This document shows, piece by piece, positions 22,865-36,873 of a DNA stretch of 64,000 nt. The stretch is from the NCBI RefSeq assembly GCF_001653235.2, contig NW_019154062.1, forward strand, positions 124,001-188,000, given 5' to 3'. Positions within the stretch are counted from its first letter, which is position 1. Each line of letters opens with the position of its first letter. The position numbers were made by a program, and so were the translations under genes. The notes beneath the pieces are model-generated. The model was given only the letters and a program-made list of their open reading frames with translations, did no database searches and was not told where the DNA came from. This stretch comes from Pochonia chlamydosporia 170 (Eukaryota > Ascomycota > Sordariomycetes > Hypocreales > Clavicipitaceae).

Positions 22865-23098
22865 ATGAAGATTACGATTACCCTCTGGGCAGCCACAGTT
22901 GGACTGGTACTGGCGAACCCGGCTATATTTGCAAATTCGGACCAGAACTTAAGCAAACGATGCGTTGGCGTTGGCGGCACTTGTCATTGGAGTTACGAAT
23001 GCTGCTGTGGCGGCAATGGTGGCTGTAATGGCGGTACCTACTATTGCAGTTGTGTTTACGGCAGCGGCGACAACGGTGTTTGTGGCGAATGTGGCTAA
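22865..23098 (+). CDS. Small cysteine-rich secreted protein (effector-like), 77 aa
   Basis: Single exon. The signal peptide is MKITITLWAATVGLVLA; a short propeptide ends at a Lys-Arg site (residues 31-32), which is a likely Kex2 cleavage point. The mature ~45-residue chain has ten Cys among many Gly, with a CCC run and closely spaced C-x-C and C-x2-C pairs. Size, leader, KR site and Cys density match small secreted cysteine-rich proteins used in host or microbe interactions, but the pattern matches no named family I can identify. There is no sign of a toxin family and none is claimed. Confidence 0.7.
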   Translation: MKITITLWAATVGLVLANPAIFANSDQNLSKRCVGVGGTCHWSYECCCGGNGGCNGGTYYCSCVYGSGDNGVCGECG

Positions 23099-23678
23099 GA
23101 TCTGGCGGGTTTTGGTACCAGACTCTTCAATTTGATACGATATGGCAAGGAAGCCTCGGCCGTTGTATGGAGTTCTCTACTGGAGTTTAAGCTCGGCCGG
23201 CCGTTGGCGGGTTTCCATGGATGCGACTTTCTGTTGAATTCGAGAAATAAATAAACGTTTTGCTCCCCCATCAAAAAAATAAAAAATAAAATGATATAAA
23301 AATAAAACAAGTAACTATCACACTTTTATTTTAGATGTAGCAAATGGATATCGAAAGGACACAGAGGATGGCCTTCATTATAGCTGTGGGGAGAAAGGAT
23401 AGAATCTTCAAAATGTTGCGAAATTGTCTTGTTGGCACCCGTGCATGCAGATGAGACGAACCTTCCAGGACTTGTGAAGAACCTTACTCTCCAGTCATTT
23501 CATCAGGTTACAATAGTCTGGTGGGGAAATCCTAGTCACCGTCCTTCAACAGGACGGAATTTACAATTTAATCCAAGGATGGCCCACGGGAACTTGTTAC
23601 AGCCATTGGAGTATATCCATCTATTCTATCAAGTCTGAATGTATTTCATGACGTTGGGGGAAAGAAGAGCAAATATTC
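23099..23678. other. Intergenic between convergent genes
   Basis: 580 bp. An A/T-rich stretch at 23270-23330 may serve as a polyadenylation region. No gene seen. Confidence 0.45.
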
Positions 23679-24851
23679 TCAGGTTGAAAAACTCCTGCCA
23701 ATAAAGCGCTCCAGCGACATGAGTTCTGAAGAAGCTTCCCCCTGGGCTTCAGCTACCGCAGCCTTGAGCTCCCTTGCCATGGTCAGATCGTTAGGCGTCC
23801 CGTAGTACAAGCCACCTGAGAGCTGGCAAAATCCAAACATGTTCTTGACTGCCTGGGCGGTTTGGTCCCCACTGGTGTGAAATGTTGTCCAGTCTTCGAC
23901 GACAACGTAACGGCTCTTCTTCCCAGTCACTGCAAGTTTATTAGATCCAGAACACACAAGCGAGCATTGAGCACTAATTCTTGCCTTTTTGAAAAGTCTC
24001 CACAAGCTGGGTTGCAGTAGCGCTCTGACTGAAACCCTGGATAAACTTCTGATGGTACTTGTGAGGGTCGAGAAACACGCCGTGCACGAAATCGCCGTAA
24101 TCGTCTGCAATAGCTACAAAGGGAATTTCTTCGTTGCCTCCCCATCGCGGGCATTGGAAGGTAAGATATCCCTCCTCGTCGGGGTACAACGCGAATCCAC
24201 CGACAATACGAGCCATGCCGTCGCGCATCAGGTTCTCCATATACCAGCCAGCACTGACGATGGTAACGGAGTCGAAGTTCTTAGACTTGGCATATTCACC
24301 TACAAGATATTTTTCTATTACGAATAGATCAGTTCGCATTTTCGTCGGCATCAAGGTCCAAAGCCATGCAGGTACCTACTAACCTTCGAATATCTGGCTG
24401 GAAACAGAGCCGTTTGTAATCTTGGAGCTGGACGGCAAACCACTATAGACAAAATGTTTCACGCCGGCCTCTACTGCGGCGTCGACGATGATCTTTCCCA
24501 CATCAGTGTCGGAAGGGCCATCGACGTCCGTAACAGCCTTTGAACAGTATTAGCACGGGATATTTGCAGCAGAATTGACTTTTAAAAATGGCCTACAGGA
24601 TCTTCAGAGTTGGTGTTGGCAAACACACCCCAACTTCCCTTGAGCGCCTCAACAACTTCGTCTTTTCTAAAACAGTTGGCCTGCCTCATCTCCACACCTC
24701 GAGCTGCCAGGGCCGTAGAGCTGCTTGACCGCACATCGCGAGTGATGCCGCGAAGAGTGAAGGTGCCTCTCTTGTTCTTTAGAATAGAGTTGATCAAGCT
24801 GCCACCCTGAGATCCAGTGGCCCCGAAGACAGTGATGAGGTTTGTGGACAT
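23679..24851 (-). CDS. NmrA-like NAD(P)-binding protein
   Basis: Four exons: 24597-24851, 24384-24537, 23985-24299 and 23679-23929, total 975 nt (324 aa). The N-terminus MSTNLITVFGATGSQGGSL has the GATGxxG dinucleotide loop at residues 10-16. It continues with the NmrA pattern TLRGITRDVRSSS, ALAARGVEMRQANCF, then AAVEAGVKHFVYSGLPS and EYAKSKN. NmrA-like proteins (PF05368) are atypical SDRs that act as NAD(P)H redox sensors or reductases. The third intron (23930-23984) has a GC donor (AAG|GCAAGA) with a normal AG acceptor; phase and protein sequence both require it. A TATATATATA run about 80 bp upstream is the likely core promoter. Confidence 0.87.
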
Positions 24852-25699
24852 TTTTGAGAGTTGTCAATGCAGTTCGTGTCTATGGCGGATTGTCCAAATC
24901 GTCTGGTCTGGTACGCTCACCAAGGCTACATATATATATCGTCTGATTTGGCACCACTGAATGGGGCTGTCAAACTGACTTGACAGGTCTATGTCTGGTG
25001 TGCCGACAGATGTGCCGAGTAATATTAATAATAAGTTGCAGCGCGAATAGAGAATTTGTGGCGTCACATACAGTAACTGACCGATTTTGTTCTTTTTAAA
25101 CTTTGCCGACTACCGCACGTTTAACATGGAGCATGTTCGGCTGTCGGTTCTCAAGGTAGGCGACCAGACGTTGATGTCGGGCGACATATTGTGCTCTAAG
25201 ATGCTGTGGCTCTTAACCAAGAATGGCCATGGAACGTCTCCAAAGTATCAATTGATCCCAGTTAACTAGTAGCATCTACTGGCTAACAATTGCTTACCCA
25301 TCTTGCAAGCTTTCTCCGCCATATTGTCTCTTCACTGGCAAAGGACGAAGGTTATAGCGGCAAGGCCACTAAACCTAGTACGGTCTTAGCCACAGGCCAT
25401 CTACAAAGGTAGAACCATGGACCGCCGCACCGCATCTCACCAACAAGGGAAACAGCACGGAACAAGAGTTAAGATTCCCAAATTATTAGTTGAGTGAAAT
25501 GAAGGTCAGTCGGCGGTAATACGTATTGCCCATCCAAGGACCATCAATGCTAGTGGGCAACTACTAACCACTGAATTACCACGCATCTTCACAATTCAGA
25601 CCAAAACGTGCTAGAATTTGCAATATCCCTTGCACCAGGACCATAATACACGTGCCCTATATCTACAAAACCGCCCAACGCCCTTGTACAAATCCCTTC
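24852..25699. other. Intergenic
   Basis: 848 bp between the NmrA-like promoter and the 3' end of SNU114. A 60-codon frame at 25087 has no support. Confidence 0.45.
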
Positions 25700-28600
25700 C
25701 TACGCATCCAACATCCCACTCTCCATCAAACTCTGATAAAACTCCGGCTCCAGGAACGTCTTGACGCTCACATCCTCACTCAATCCCTTCCTTCTTCTCG
25801 TCTTAAGCACAAAATCCCTAGCCGTTGCCTGCGCCGACGCCGGCTGCAACGGCCGAAGAATCTGCTCCCTGTCCAGCGGATCGCCCGGCACGATGCTCCA
25901 GTTGTCAAAGACCAAGCTGACCATGGAGCTGCCCTGGGTCTTGATCCGCAGGTCTGTCTCGAATCCAAAGCTGTCAATCACGGGAATCAGACCGTTGACA
26001 CGGTAGAGAGGCGTGCCGGCGACGGGCCCGTCAGATAGGACGTGACCGCGGCGCCTTGATAATACGTTATATACTTCGGTGTGTGAGTCTTCTGGCCCGG
26101 TTACTGATACGGCGTAGACGGGTTCCATGAGCCGCGGCGATGCCATGAGGAAGGATGAGTAGCATGCGCGTCGTGATGTAGGGATTATTTGGCCGCCGCC
26201 TCGGAAAATTGCCTCTCCAGCTAATAATACGTCTGTGACCTTGAACTTGGTATTTCGGATGGCTGTGAAAGTCAGCACAAGTCTCATATATGGTAAGAGG
26301 GGCAACTTACGTTCTTCGCAAAGAGGTCCTTCTCTGGTGGCCCAGCTGAATCCCTGTCGGATCGACTCCTTGACAGTGTTGAGAAGTTTCTTGTCAACCT
26401 GCATTTCGTTAGCTATCTAAGAACAAGAAAGACGCGCATGATAGGAAGCTCACCTCTGTAGGCAGAGTGTCATCTTGGAGAATATTTGGCCCCATGTCAT
26501 CCGGTCCAAACGCCCAAATGCTTCGCGCAGCAAGTTTATCCCAGCCGTGATTGTCTTCAAAGAACTTGGCCGTCTTTCGAATGGGATCCCGAATCTTGAC
26601 TGCACCAGTCTCGATATCTGTAGAGATGCCCTTCTCTAATTGCTCTGCAACCATGGTAATTTTGTTCTTCTTGTTCGGTGTGATGGCATAGCACTTGGTG
26701 GCCGATGTCTCCACCACCGTCTCGCAGAATCGTGTCACAGGATCAGACACTTTAATGTCCATGTCGGCGTACAGTCTTCTGAGATCGTGAAGCACACAAT
26801 CCATGTACAGCTCACCCGTTCCGAGGATGACATGCTCGCCAGATTCTTCCACCTTTGTATCCAGAAGGGGATACGACTTTTGCACCTTTCGCAGGCCGTC
26901 CAACATCTTTGGCAGTTCTGATGGGTTGATCGGCTCCACGGCAACCTTGAGAACAGACTCGGTAAAATGGGTAACAGGCTTAAAAATGTACGCGTCTTCC
27001 CCGTCATCAAACTTGGCTGCCACAATTGTTGCCGACTTGACTATTGAGTTGTCCACGCCGCTGAGTAGGACCAAGCTGCCTGCTGGAACTCCGTCTGTGG
27101 GAATGTTGTACCTCGTCTCCCCGATAAAGACTTCACCAATAGTGGCCATGGTCATATCTTCTTCATCGTCAAGCGAATAGCCCTCTCCAAGCACACGTAC
27201 TGACATGCCAGGCCGAGCAGTGCCACTCAGCACTCGGCCAAACGAGTAAAAGCTCTTGGCGTCCGACGTGTTGAACAGCTTGGTGATGTGAATTACTAGC
27301 GGGCCATCTTGGTCACATGCCTTCATTGACCCTGCAATCTTGCTGTCCAGCGGTCCGGTATATGCACGCTCCAAGAGTCTTTCCGCGCCTTCAATCGGAG
27401 AAGGAACATGTCGAGCAATCATGTCAACAAACCCTGTTGATGGGCCAAAGAACTGCTGGCAAACAGCCTTCAGAATGTCCTTGGCATCAGCCTTAAATTG
27501 CGCTGGTTTCAGCTGTATACCCAGCGACGCCAGCACAAGCTTCAAGTCTTCAGGGCTATCGCTGATGGAGTGCGTAAACAGTTTGTAAATAGGTTCGAGA
27601 ACAAAGTGAACAAATGATCGTGTGGCTCGCTCTTCGACGGGTTTTCGTGTGAATGATCGCTTTTTAGGATTGAAGTAGACGTCACCCCATAATCTCCTGG
27701 CAAACTCTTCGGTGTTTATGTCTCCGTAGGTATCGGTGTACATCTTGGCAAACGACGGGAGGGTGAAGCACCAGCCCAGGTCGGTACAAGAAAAGAGAAC
27801 ATTGCCCTTCTCAGGACTAATTCGCTTCTCGGTAGCTTTGGTAGGCGCGGTGTTGGTAATGACCGTGTTGACTTCCTCAATGACGTGCTTGAGCTTGAAA
27901 TAGGCGTCCTTGGGTGGCAGCTTGAGCTCCAAAATCAACCGGTCCATTTTGTTGATAATCAACGTCAGGGGAATATTTTCCAAAACGGCATGTTTGATGA
28001 TTTGCTCCGTGTTGACCTGTACGCCCTCTACCACATCCACAACCAAGCACACACCGTCCACTAACCGGGCAGCAACTGCGACTTCATCGACAAAGTTGAC
28101 GTGGCCAGGGGTGTCGATGAGGTTGACCAAATGGGACTTGCCTTTCCCGCTTTGCAGGACTAGACTCATTGGTGAAGACTTAATTGAGACCCCCCGTTCG
28201 CGCTCCAGTATGTGAATGTCTGTGTATCGCAGCTTTTCGTCGCGTTTTCGCCCGCTTCGCTTATCGAGTTTCTTTGCAATATCGTGTGTCTCCAGAACAA
28301 GCATGTCAATGAAGGATGTCTTGCCATGGTGCAAATGGCCTGCTAGTGCAACATTTCGGGTTTGCTCGGGAAAGTTCATGAGGTCTGTCATGAATTCGCG
28401 GTCGAAAAATACTGGCGGCAGGTCCCCCTCCTCAATGTTGAACTTCTTTTGCTCGATCGGGGCGATGATGGGCTCGCTGAGAGGCTGCGCATCCTCCTCT
28501 TCCACGCGTGTCTCGACATCTTCTCCATATGTTTGCTGGGCGGTCGGGTAGTACTGTTTGTCTTCGTGGAGGACAACGGCGTTGGAAGGGCCATCTATCT

Positions 28601-28875
28601 CCCTTGTAAGTATGAAATGCCGGTTGGGGTGGTCGTCTTGAACAAACCGTCAATTTCCATGAGCTCCTCTCCCGTCACTCCTCCAGTCTCCTCAAGCTCT
28701 TCATCGTAGACATAGTCAGCCGCCTCGACACCCGCCTCAGACGCCTCCTCCGACTCTACCTCCTCGCCGATAAAGTTGCCGAATCTATGAGCTTGTCAGT
28801 CCCAGGCGGAGCTTGCTAGCACAACAATGCAGCTGAGGGTGGGTGAATTGCTTACTCGTCGTAGAGATCATCCAT
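25700..28875 (-). CDS. SNU114: U5 snRNP GTPase Snu114 (EFTUD2/Cwf10 orthologue)
   Basis: Five exons: 28856-28875, 28648-28784, 26454-28594, 26311-26398 and 25700-26262, total 2,949 nt (982 aa), the family length. Exon 1 is only 20 nt and encodes MDDLYDE; exon 2 continues EFGNFIGEE and an acidic stretch, as in EFTUD2. The GTPase domain has the P-loop GHLHHGKTS near residue 138, DTPGHVNF near 213 and NKMD near 267, then EF-2-like domains with DCVLHDLRRLYADMDIKVSDPV and REGPLCEEPIRNTKFKV. It drives spliceosome activation and disassembly through Brr2 and Prp8. This is a conserved housekeeping gene and anchors the window as ordinary nuclear euchromatin. Confidence 0.95.
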
Positions 28876-30444
28876 CGTTGATTTCGGCAGGGTGCAAGCG
28901 CCTGCGATTAATCGACGGTCGGCGCGTTCTGCTCGTGTTGATATGATACGGGTTCGTCGTGCTGCTGCTTGACTTTTTTGCGACAGATAGCTGCTGCATC
29001 ACGTGTGGGTTATCTTATCGGTTGCGTTTGGTGGTGGACTGGAGGTGGGGCGTTGAATCGGTGCCTGCTGGCTGCATGTGGAGACAAAGTTCTGGTCTGC
29101 TAGAGATGGAGATGGAGAGATGGAGTCTTTGCACCTTCAACAGCCATGCATAAAAGTCAAGAACAAAATCGATGACATTTACATGGTGATTTGTCTAGCT
29201 AATTTGCAGAGGAGACCACAAAATCAGCACGGAAAATAATTGCTCGTTTAATCTCCTACGATGTTTTAGGCGGGACATTCACTTTCTGCAATGGATATGT
29301 CTGGTACGCCCTAGAAATACAATCACAAAGGCACCAGGCGAATCTACCACTTAGTTAGTCACTGATAAAACATCACATCTAAGCTACGAGAATGAGCGAT
29401 ATCGCAATTTATTGTTCGTCATGCTATATCATGTCCCGTCTAGTTTAAGTCCCACGGCGACCCTTTATCTTCCCAGACAACAACTGTCCCAGGGTAGGAC
29501 ACAATCCAATAAATCGCGACTAACCAGACACGCGGACACCCTCAATGGCCCAGCAGCTGTACGGTCGGGTTTGTCTGGCCCGTCGTCAAGTTTGGGATTT
29601 CTGGACAAGGTCACTAGACTATTTGCCGAAAAAAATTCTTGGTAACCTGGTGAGCTCAAACCGTGACATGTGAAGTCACACATAACAGTCGTAAGAATTC
29701 CGAGTGCTTTACTCGTTCAAGCAACGAGGTAACTTATGTTCCCAGATACTTTACTGATACAAGACAAGCTAGTATTAGCTACTCGCAACTCATTGCCGGG
29801 TAAACACTTTCGCAGCCCAAACCAACTCAACCCTTGCACATCACACTAACAGGACAGCATCTGGGGTTAACACCACATGCAGACTGGTGAAACATGGATA
29901 GGATGACACTAAACAACTCGAGCGATAACCCTTCAACACCAGGAAGACCAAGAACCATTGTCTTCTGGAACAAGACGTTTGACTGCGCGTGGATTGCAGT
30001 CCCCTTAGTTCTAGTTTAACTCAATCGCATTTTGACAGGTATACCTGCAATAGCCATGAAATACAGCTTAAGGAGGTAATATATCGATCGGCCAGCCTGC
30101 AACAGATCCAGTTGGCTGATGTAGTAGTGGCGTCCACCTCCGCAGCCTAATGACATGTGCTCTCGGCGATCGGCTTGCATGTAGTTTCGTTGCATGTGCA
30201 TCTCATCCGTTTAACTAGAGAACCAACATACTATTTGGGCTGGGGTTGAATGACATCCGCGGTACGGGCGGCCTATACGACATGCAGGTTGGCAGTTTTA
30301 AATTCGGCTGCTTCCTGGTACATCATGCACATATCTGTCTCTGTGCCTCCATCCAACTCGGTCTCCCGGGTCCAAGCGAACATTTCCTATGCCCTACTAA
30401 TACTTCAGCCAAATTGGAGTCGTACTCACAAACCACCTTAACAG
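28876..30444. other. Intergenic, divergent promoters
   Basis: 1.57 kb between SNU114 (minus) and the adenylating enzyme (plus). No gene, repeat or RNA is supported. Confidence 0.45.
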
Positions 30445-32354
30445 ATGTGTCCGGCAAGATTATCGGAAGTTGATGCCCGGCCCGGCAAACCCCTCCACGT
30501 AAATTCCCTATGGACGATTCTGCAGCGCGGATATGAAATCGACCCGAACCAGATCGCACTGATAGCTCCAACTCAACCACCTAATCTTCTTGAAGGGCTG
30601 GTAGGGCCACCAACCTCATCGCCCCGACATGTCACTATATCTCGCCATCTATACCTACGGCGAGTCGCATCTCGCTGCACGCGTCTGATCAGCAAGTTGC
30701 TGCTACCTGCTCCATCGCTTGGATCCAGTCTAGTCTGGTCGTTTGCTCAACTGCGGTGCGCAGCCTTCCGGCTTGGATCGGTCCTAGACTCCCATGGTAT
30801 ACCACGACGGTCAAATCTCCTTGTTATTGTCCCAAGCTGCGCTGAATGGGCCCTGATGCTGTGGGTGTCCGCACTGAAGTATTACACGCTTGTGACGCTT
30901 GATGTTGCTGTGCTGAAGACTGGTCAAGAAGAGACGCTCCAGAATTATATTACGACGCTTAATCCTTCGATCGTTGTGGTAGCAAGCCAAGATGATGCCA
31001 CAGCTGTTGACCGGGCTCGAAGTGATAGCCAAACTAAGCAGAATCATTTCTTGGGCATAACCCTTCAGCCTCTGGCAAAGCGACAACCAAACTGGACAAG
31101 TATGCAGGAAATCTGCAACCAAAAATTTCCAGAAAATTTAGATGCCGGCCCTATGCCACCCGAGGACCCTGATCGAGTCGTCATGATCGTCTTTACAAGC
31201 GGCACATCGACCGGTATACCAAAAGGCTGTGTGTGGACGGTTCGAGATCTCATGCGCCCATTGACTGCGGCTGCTGGGCTTCCCCTTTTGAGAGGCCCAG
31301 CTGTGCTAGTCAACACAAAGAGCTCCCAAAGCATGGCACCATGTTTGCTGTACTCAACATGGCATTCGGGGAATGCAGCCGTACTCGCGGGGGGAAGTCT
31401 CAACGTGTCGACCACTATATCAACAATAGCTCGCTGCAGACCTATAGGCACAGCGTTATATCCACACACGGTAGATTTGGTGACAGAGCATGCGGGCTCT
31501 TCTCCCGACAAACTCGCATCAATCAGGTTCTTGCTTGTAATTGGGTCGGTTACGACGGTTGAGAGTATCAGAAGGGCTCAGAGAGTTTTCCCACGAGCCA
31601 AGATCGTCGCAAGTTATGGCATGACCGAAGCGGCAGGTATGTTCGGGTGGCCACGGGGTCCGCCTTCAGTGAAAACTATGCCGGAGTACAAAGGCATTGC
31701 TTCCTGTGGAATGTCACTTCCAGGCGCGAAACTCAGAATACTCAATGAGCAGGGCAAAGTTGTTGCACGGAACGAAATCGGAACTCTACATCTCTGTGGC
31801 GATAGGATCGCGAGCGGATACCTGACCAGTACCGGCTTGAAGTCATTCTATAACGACGGCAACGACCGGTGGTACAATACCGGCGACTGTGCAGTTCTGG
31901 ACGAACAGGGGCGAGTCTTTATTCTAGGTCGATATGATAATATGATTCGGAGGGGCGGCATGACCATCGCTCCGGCGACCATTGAGAACGTATTGATGAA
32001 GAAGTTCCCTCGACATACTGTACGTGGTTGCACTTTAGTCGCCCTCGACGTTGACTATTTCGTTAGAAACGGAGAGAATCATTGCACTAACATGGTGCTC
32101 AGGTGGTCGTCATAGGAGTCTCTATGCCTAAGAACCAGGAATTGGTTTGTGCAGTCTTCCACAAGCCCGTCCGGGACCACGGGGAAGTGAATGACCTTGT
32201 TGTGAAAGAACTGGGGTATGACCACGGCCTCGACGATGTTTTCGATCTCCCGCAACTGGGATTGACAGATTGGCCGTACACCGTGGTGGGAAAGTTGTCC
32301 ATTGTCGACGTGAGGCGCATCGTCACCGAATACCTGGCATCACAAAAGGCGTGA
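30445..32354 (+). CDS. AMP-dependent synthetase/ligase (acyl-CoA synthetase-like)
   Basis: Two exons, 30445-32019 and 32103-32354, give 608 aa. ANL-superfamily core motifs appear in order: A3 MIVFTSGTSTGIPKG near residue 250, A5 ASYGMTEAAGM near 390, A7 YNTGD near 475, A8 GRYDNMIRRGGMTIAPATIE near 493, and the C-terminal A10 Lys in TVVGKLSIVDVRR. Such enzymes activate a carboxylic acid as acyl-AMP and transfer it to CoA. No carrier or condensation domain follows, so this is a stand-alone ligase (medium/long-chain acyl-CoA or aryl-CoA synthetase type). No signal peptide or clear peroxisomal PTS1 is seen (the end is SQKA). Confidence 0.88.
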
Positions 32355-33703
32355 AGACACAGAGCCTGCCACTGGGTTGGACAGCTAGCTGTGCATGACA
32401 TTGGCCGCGATGATTCCACGTTGCCTTGTGGGAGCAGGAGACATGGTGCTTGATCCGGTACCGTCGCTGCATCCACCTTATTGGCCTTTCCAGGCTCGTC
32501 AATGACAGTGAGCGCCGTTTGTGAGCTGTTTGCCTTTTTGCCGCAGGCTCAATGGTCATGCAATCTTAATCCTTTGCTAGTGCGACATGATGATTGTCAA
32601 GCTGCGAGGCGGCGCCATTGCCAATGACCCTGTCGCAGGCTGGGCGAACAGACATCGATGTTGGTTTAGAGACACCCTCAGACACTGAACAAATTATTTA
32701 GCTAGGAGAGGGTTGTAGAGTAGCCAATGGTTCTTACCTCGTCATGGGAGTCTTACAAATCAATGACTTGGAGCCCTCAGAGATGTTGAGCACCCCCAGA
32801 GGATTCACACAACAACATTGACGACAGCTTGTAGGCATCTAGGGACGCCGTCTGCAGATGTTGTCAATGTAATGTTGCTTGATGCGAGCTGAAGCAGTTC
32901 GTGCACAGCCACAATGGCCTGATGATGATGAAATGTCTCTGGGGCCGCGTCAGTGGTAATCTCAACAATCTCAGCCAGAATCTGTTCAGGGTCCTGATGC
33001 TTGCAAAGAACAAGCTGGATAGAGATACGCCACGAGGCTCAGCACATCAAACCAAGCACAATGATTACTGAACGACACCTCGGGCCCCCAAGCAGAGACG
33101 TTGCACCCTGAAGCGCCAGGGGTTCAAGGCTAAATGGCGATTGACATGGCGGTTTCTGGATCACCAACCAGAGATTGGTTCGTTGTCTGGTCAAGTTGGA
33201 ACATTGAAATTGTTGACTGCCGACAGCGGCGTATTTAGTGGAGCGATGGGGGGAGGGGCAGCTAAAGGACCTGAAGGCACGGTTAGAGCAGTGCCGCTTT
33301 TGCAGGTGGATGGTCATATATGATTTGGGTGATATGTCATAGATATAGATACGCTTTGCATACGCGTTCAATGTTTGAATCAACAACAATACGACATAAT
33401 AAAACCAGCTCACTTATATATGGTCCCATGCAGCCAGCCATTGCAACATCACCTTTCTACTGCTGATTTGCTGACAACACTGCTTTCTCCATCAAGAACC
33501 ATCCTACAAAGCAGCACCCCCGCTAAACCCCGCTCAGGCTCGCACACCGCAGATTGGCAACTTGACCACCGACATCTGGACTTTATCTGCTCAAGCTCCC
33601 CACCACCGATAATCAACTCTCGCGACTTCTGCCCCTATCCTTTCGCCTTGTAATAATTTTGCTTCCCTATAACTTCAATTCAATTTCAGAGAAACTTGCC
33701 AAC
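32355..33703. other. Intergenic, ERG10-type promoter
   Basis: 1.35 kb. The last 250 bp before the thiolase ATG are rich in C and T, as is common for strongly expressed fungal genes. No gene supported. Confidence 0.45.
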
Positions 33704-35133
<1,430 letters not shown>

Positions 35134-35816
35134 CTCGATGAACGAAATTCAACGGCCTATGGGTCGCGACTGTAACGACTAATACGAGTCCATGAGGTGT
35201 GGACAAGGTGTCCTACTAAAAGTTGTGTTGACATTTGGCATATATCCATAGACTCTATAATATGACACGTTTCTCTTCCAGCAGAGCTCAGGCAATCCGC
35301 TGTGTTTTCACAGACTGTTCAACGAGGTGTGACTTCTTGATCTACTCGACGATTGACACCTGTGCGTTTTTTGTCTCTTCAGTGTCATGCTGCAGTCAAG
35401 TGTCGTTCGATCTAATCTAGTCAAACAACCATGGGGGACAAACAATGTGACGCCACGAGATGTCGTCCCGCATTCTGAGTATGCTAGTGCAAGTCTATTA
35501 GCGGGACATAACAACATCCTAAAGTTAGTCCTCATTTTGCTATATTGCTATTATGCCAGGTATATGTGCATACTATCTTTACTTAGAAGTAAGTTGTTGG
35601 GCGAAATGCAAACACAGCCACGGTTGATTGGCTAGAACAAGCCAGTATTCATTATTTCATGTCATCCATGATAAAGATTTTCCAAAGCGAAACGAAACGA
35701 CCAACAAAAATTCCACTAGTTGTAGCATTCCTCATCACCGCCAATTGTCTCCCCATCACCACGCATTCACTCTATAGCTCCAAATCTTCTCCCTACCGAA
35801 CACGCAAAAATCAGGC
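35134..35816. other. Intergenic
   Basis: 683 bp of 3' flank of the thiolase; no gene supported. Confidence 0.45.
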
Positions 35817-36173
35817 ATGTCTTCAAACCAGCACAACGCCATACCCAATACCAGTGCCGATTTCCTATCCTCCCATCCGGAAGTTCTCATCGGACGAACG
35901 GCCCTCCACGAAGCAAGAGCGAAAATCGATTCAGCTAACACTTTCACCATATAAAACAAGCCAGTTGTGAATATAGTGCTGGTGCAGGAGTTCGATGCAG
36001 ATACAAGGGAGCGCCTGTTTGCGGTAGCGTTGGTTGACGATGAGGATGCTGAGGCGTACTATGCGCGGAATCAGGGGCACAGGGAGGATGGTTGTGATGA
36101 GTGTGAGGGGGTTGGCCGGCCACAGCGGTTTTTGTTTGAGAGAGCGACGGGATATAACCTCGGAGGAAGGTAA
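35817..36173 (+). pseudogene. Small hypothetical gene with in-frame TAA
   Basis: From the ATG at 35817 one reading frame runs to 36173 (119 codons including the terminal stop) with a single internal stop at codon 46 (TAA, 35952-35954). Before it the frame reads as a plausible protein with SSHPEVLIGRTALHEARAKI. After it come VNIVLVQEFDADTRERLFAVALVDDEDAEAYY (an alternating strand-helix pattern) and FERATGYNLGGR. Keeping protein-like composition on both sides with no shift suggests a recent nonsense change; CAA to TAA is one possibility. I do not recognise the family. A chance open frame is possible but the length makes it less likely. Confidence 0.4.
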
Positions 36174-36873
36174 TAGACCGAATGAAGTTAAAGTCCTGTA
36201 GGCGTTAGATTTGATAGAGTCCACCAGCGTACTCAGTGAGGCTGACCCAAGTATGGTTGCACCGGTGGTTTTCTCTATATGAAAAGGGTGCAGGTTTCTG
36301 GGATATGACCTGGCTAATAGGTCTTGTTATAATAAATATCTGGTATGTCAGTCGCCAACACGTCGAGTTGCATTAATGCACAGCAGGTGAACATGTCTTG
36401 TCGTCTTTGTTGAGTAGCGGGAGTTGGCCCAACCAGCTAACTCATTCTGCTGAAACAAAGAACGAACTGTCCAACAGTTCACTAGAAAGCCCCAGACTCA
36501 AAGAAAGCAGGAGTGCGAACCTTGTTGTTTGCCTGATCAAACAGAGTAGAGCAGTACACAAGAATGACAGGGCAAAAGCGTAAACACCACGACCGGGCTG
36601 TGGGCCATACAGAAGAGAGCGTTAACTCAAGAGTAACAGATGGTCAGTTCAACGTATGCAGTAGCACAACTCCGACACTAATTCTGAATATTGCACTTCA
36701 TCAAAGCCACTTGATCCGGTTGAAAGATTCAGGCTCCGAATAAATCACACATCAGGGTCAAGATTCAAGTATAAATGCCACCATCTCGAAAAAAGGAAAA
36801 CTAGACTACTCAGTACCAACTACACAACGGTTACATCTCAAAACCCAGCAGCAAATACCAACACTTTCTCAGA
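36174..36873. promoter_or_regulatory. Intergenic with TATA box upstream of nucleotidyltransferase-like gene 1
   Basis: 700 bp with no gene. TATAAAT at 36770-36776 is about 100 bp upstream of the next ATG and is a good core promoter candidate. Confidence 0.45.
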
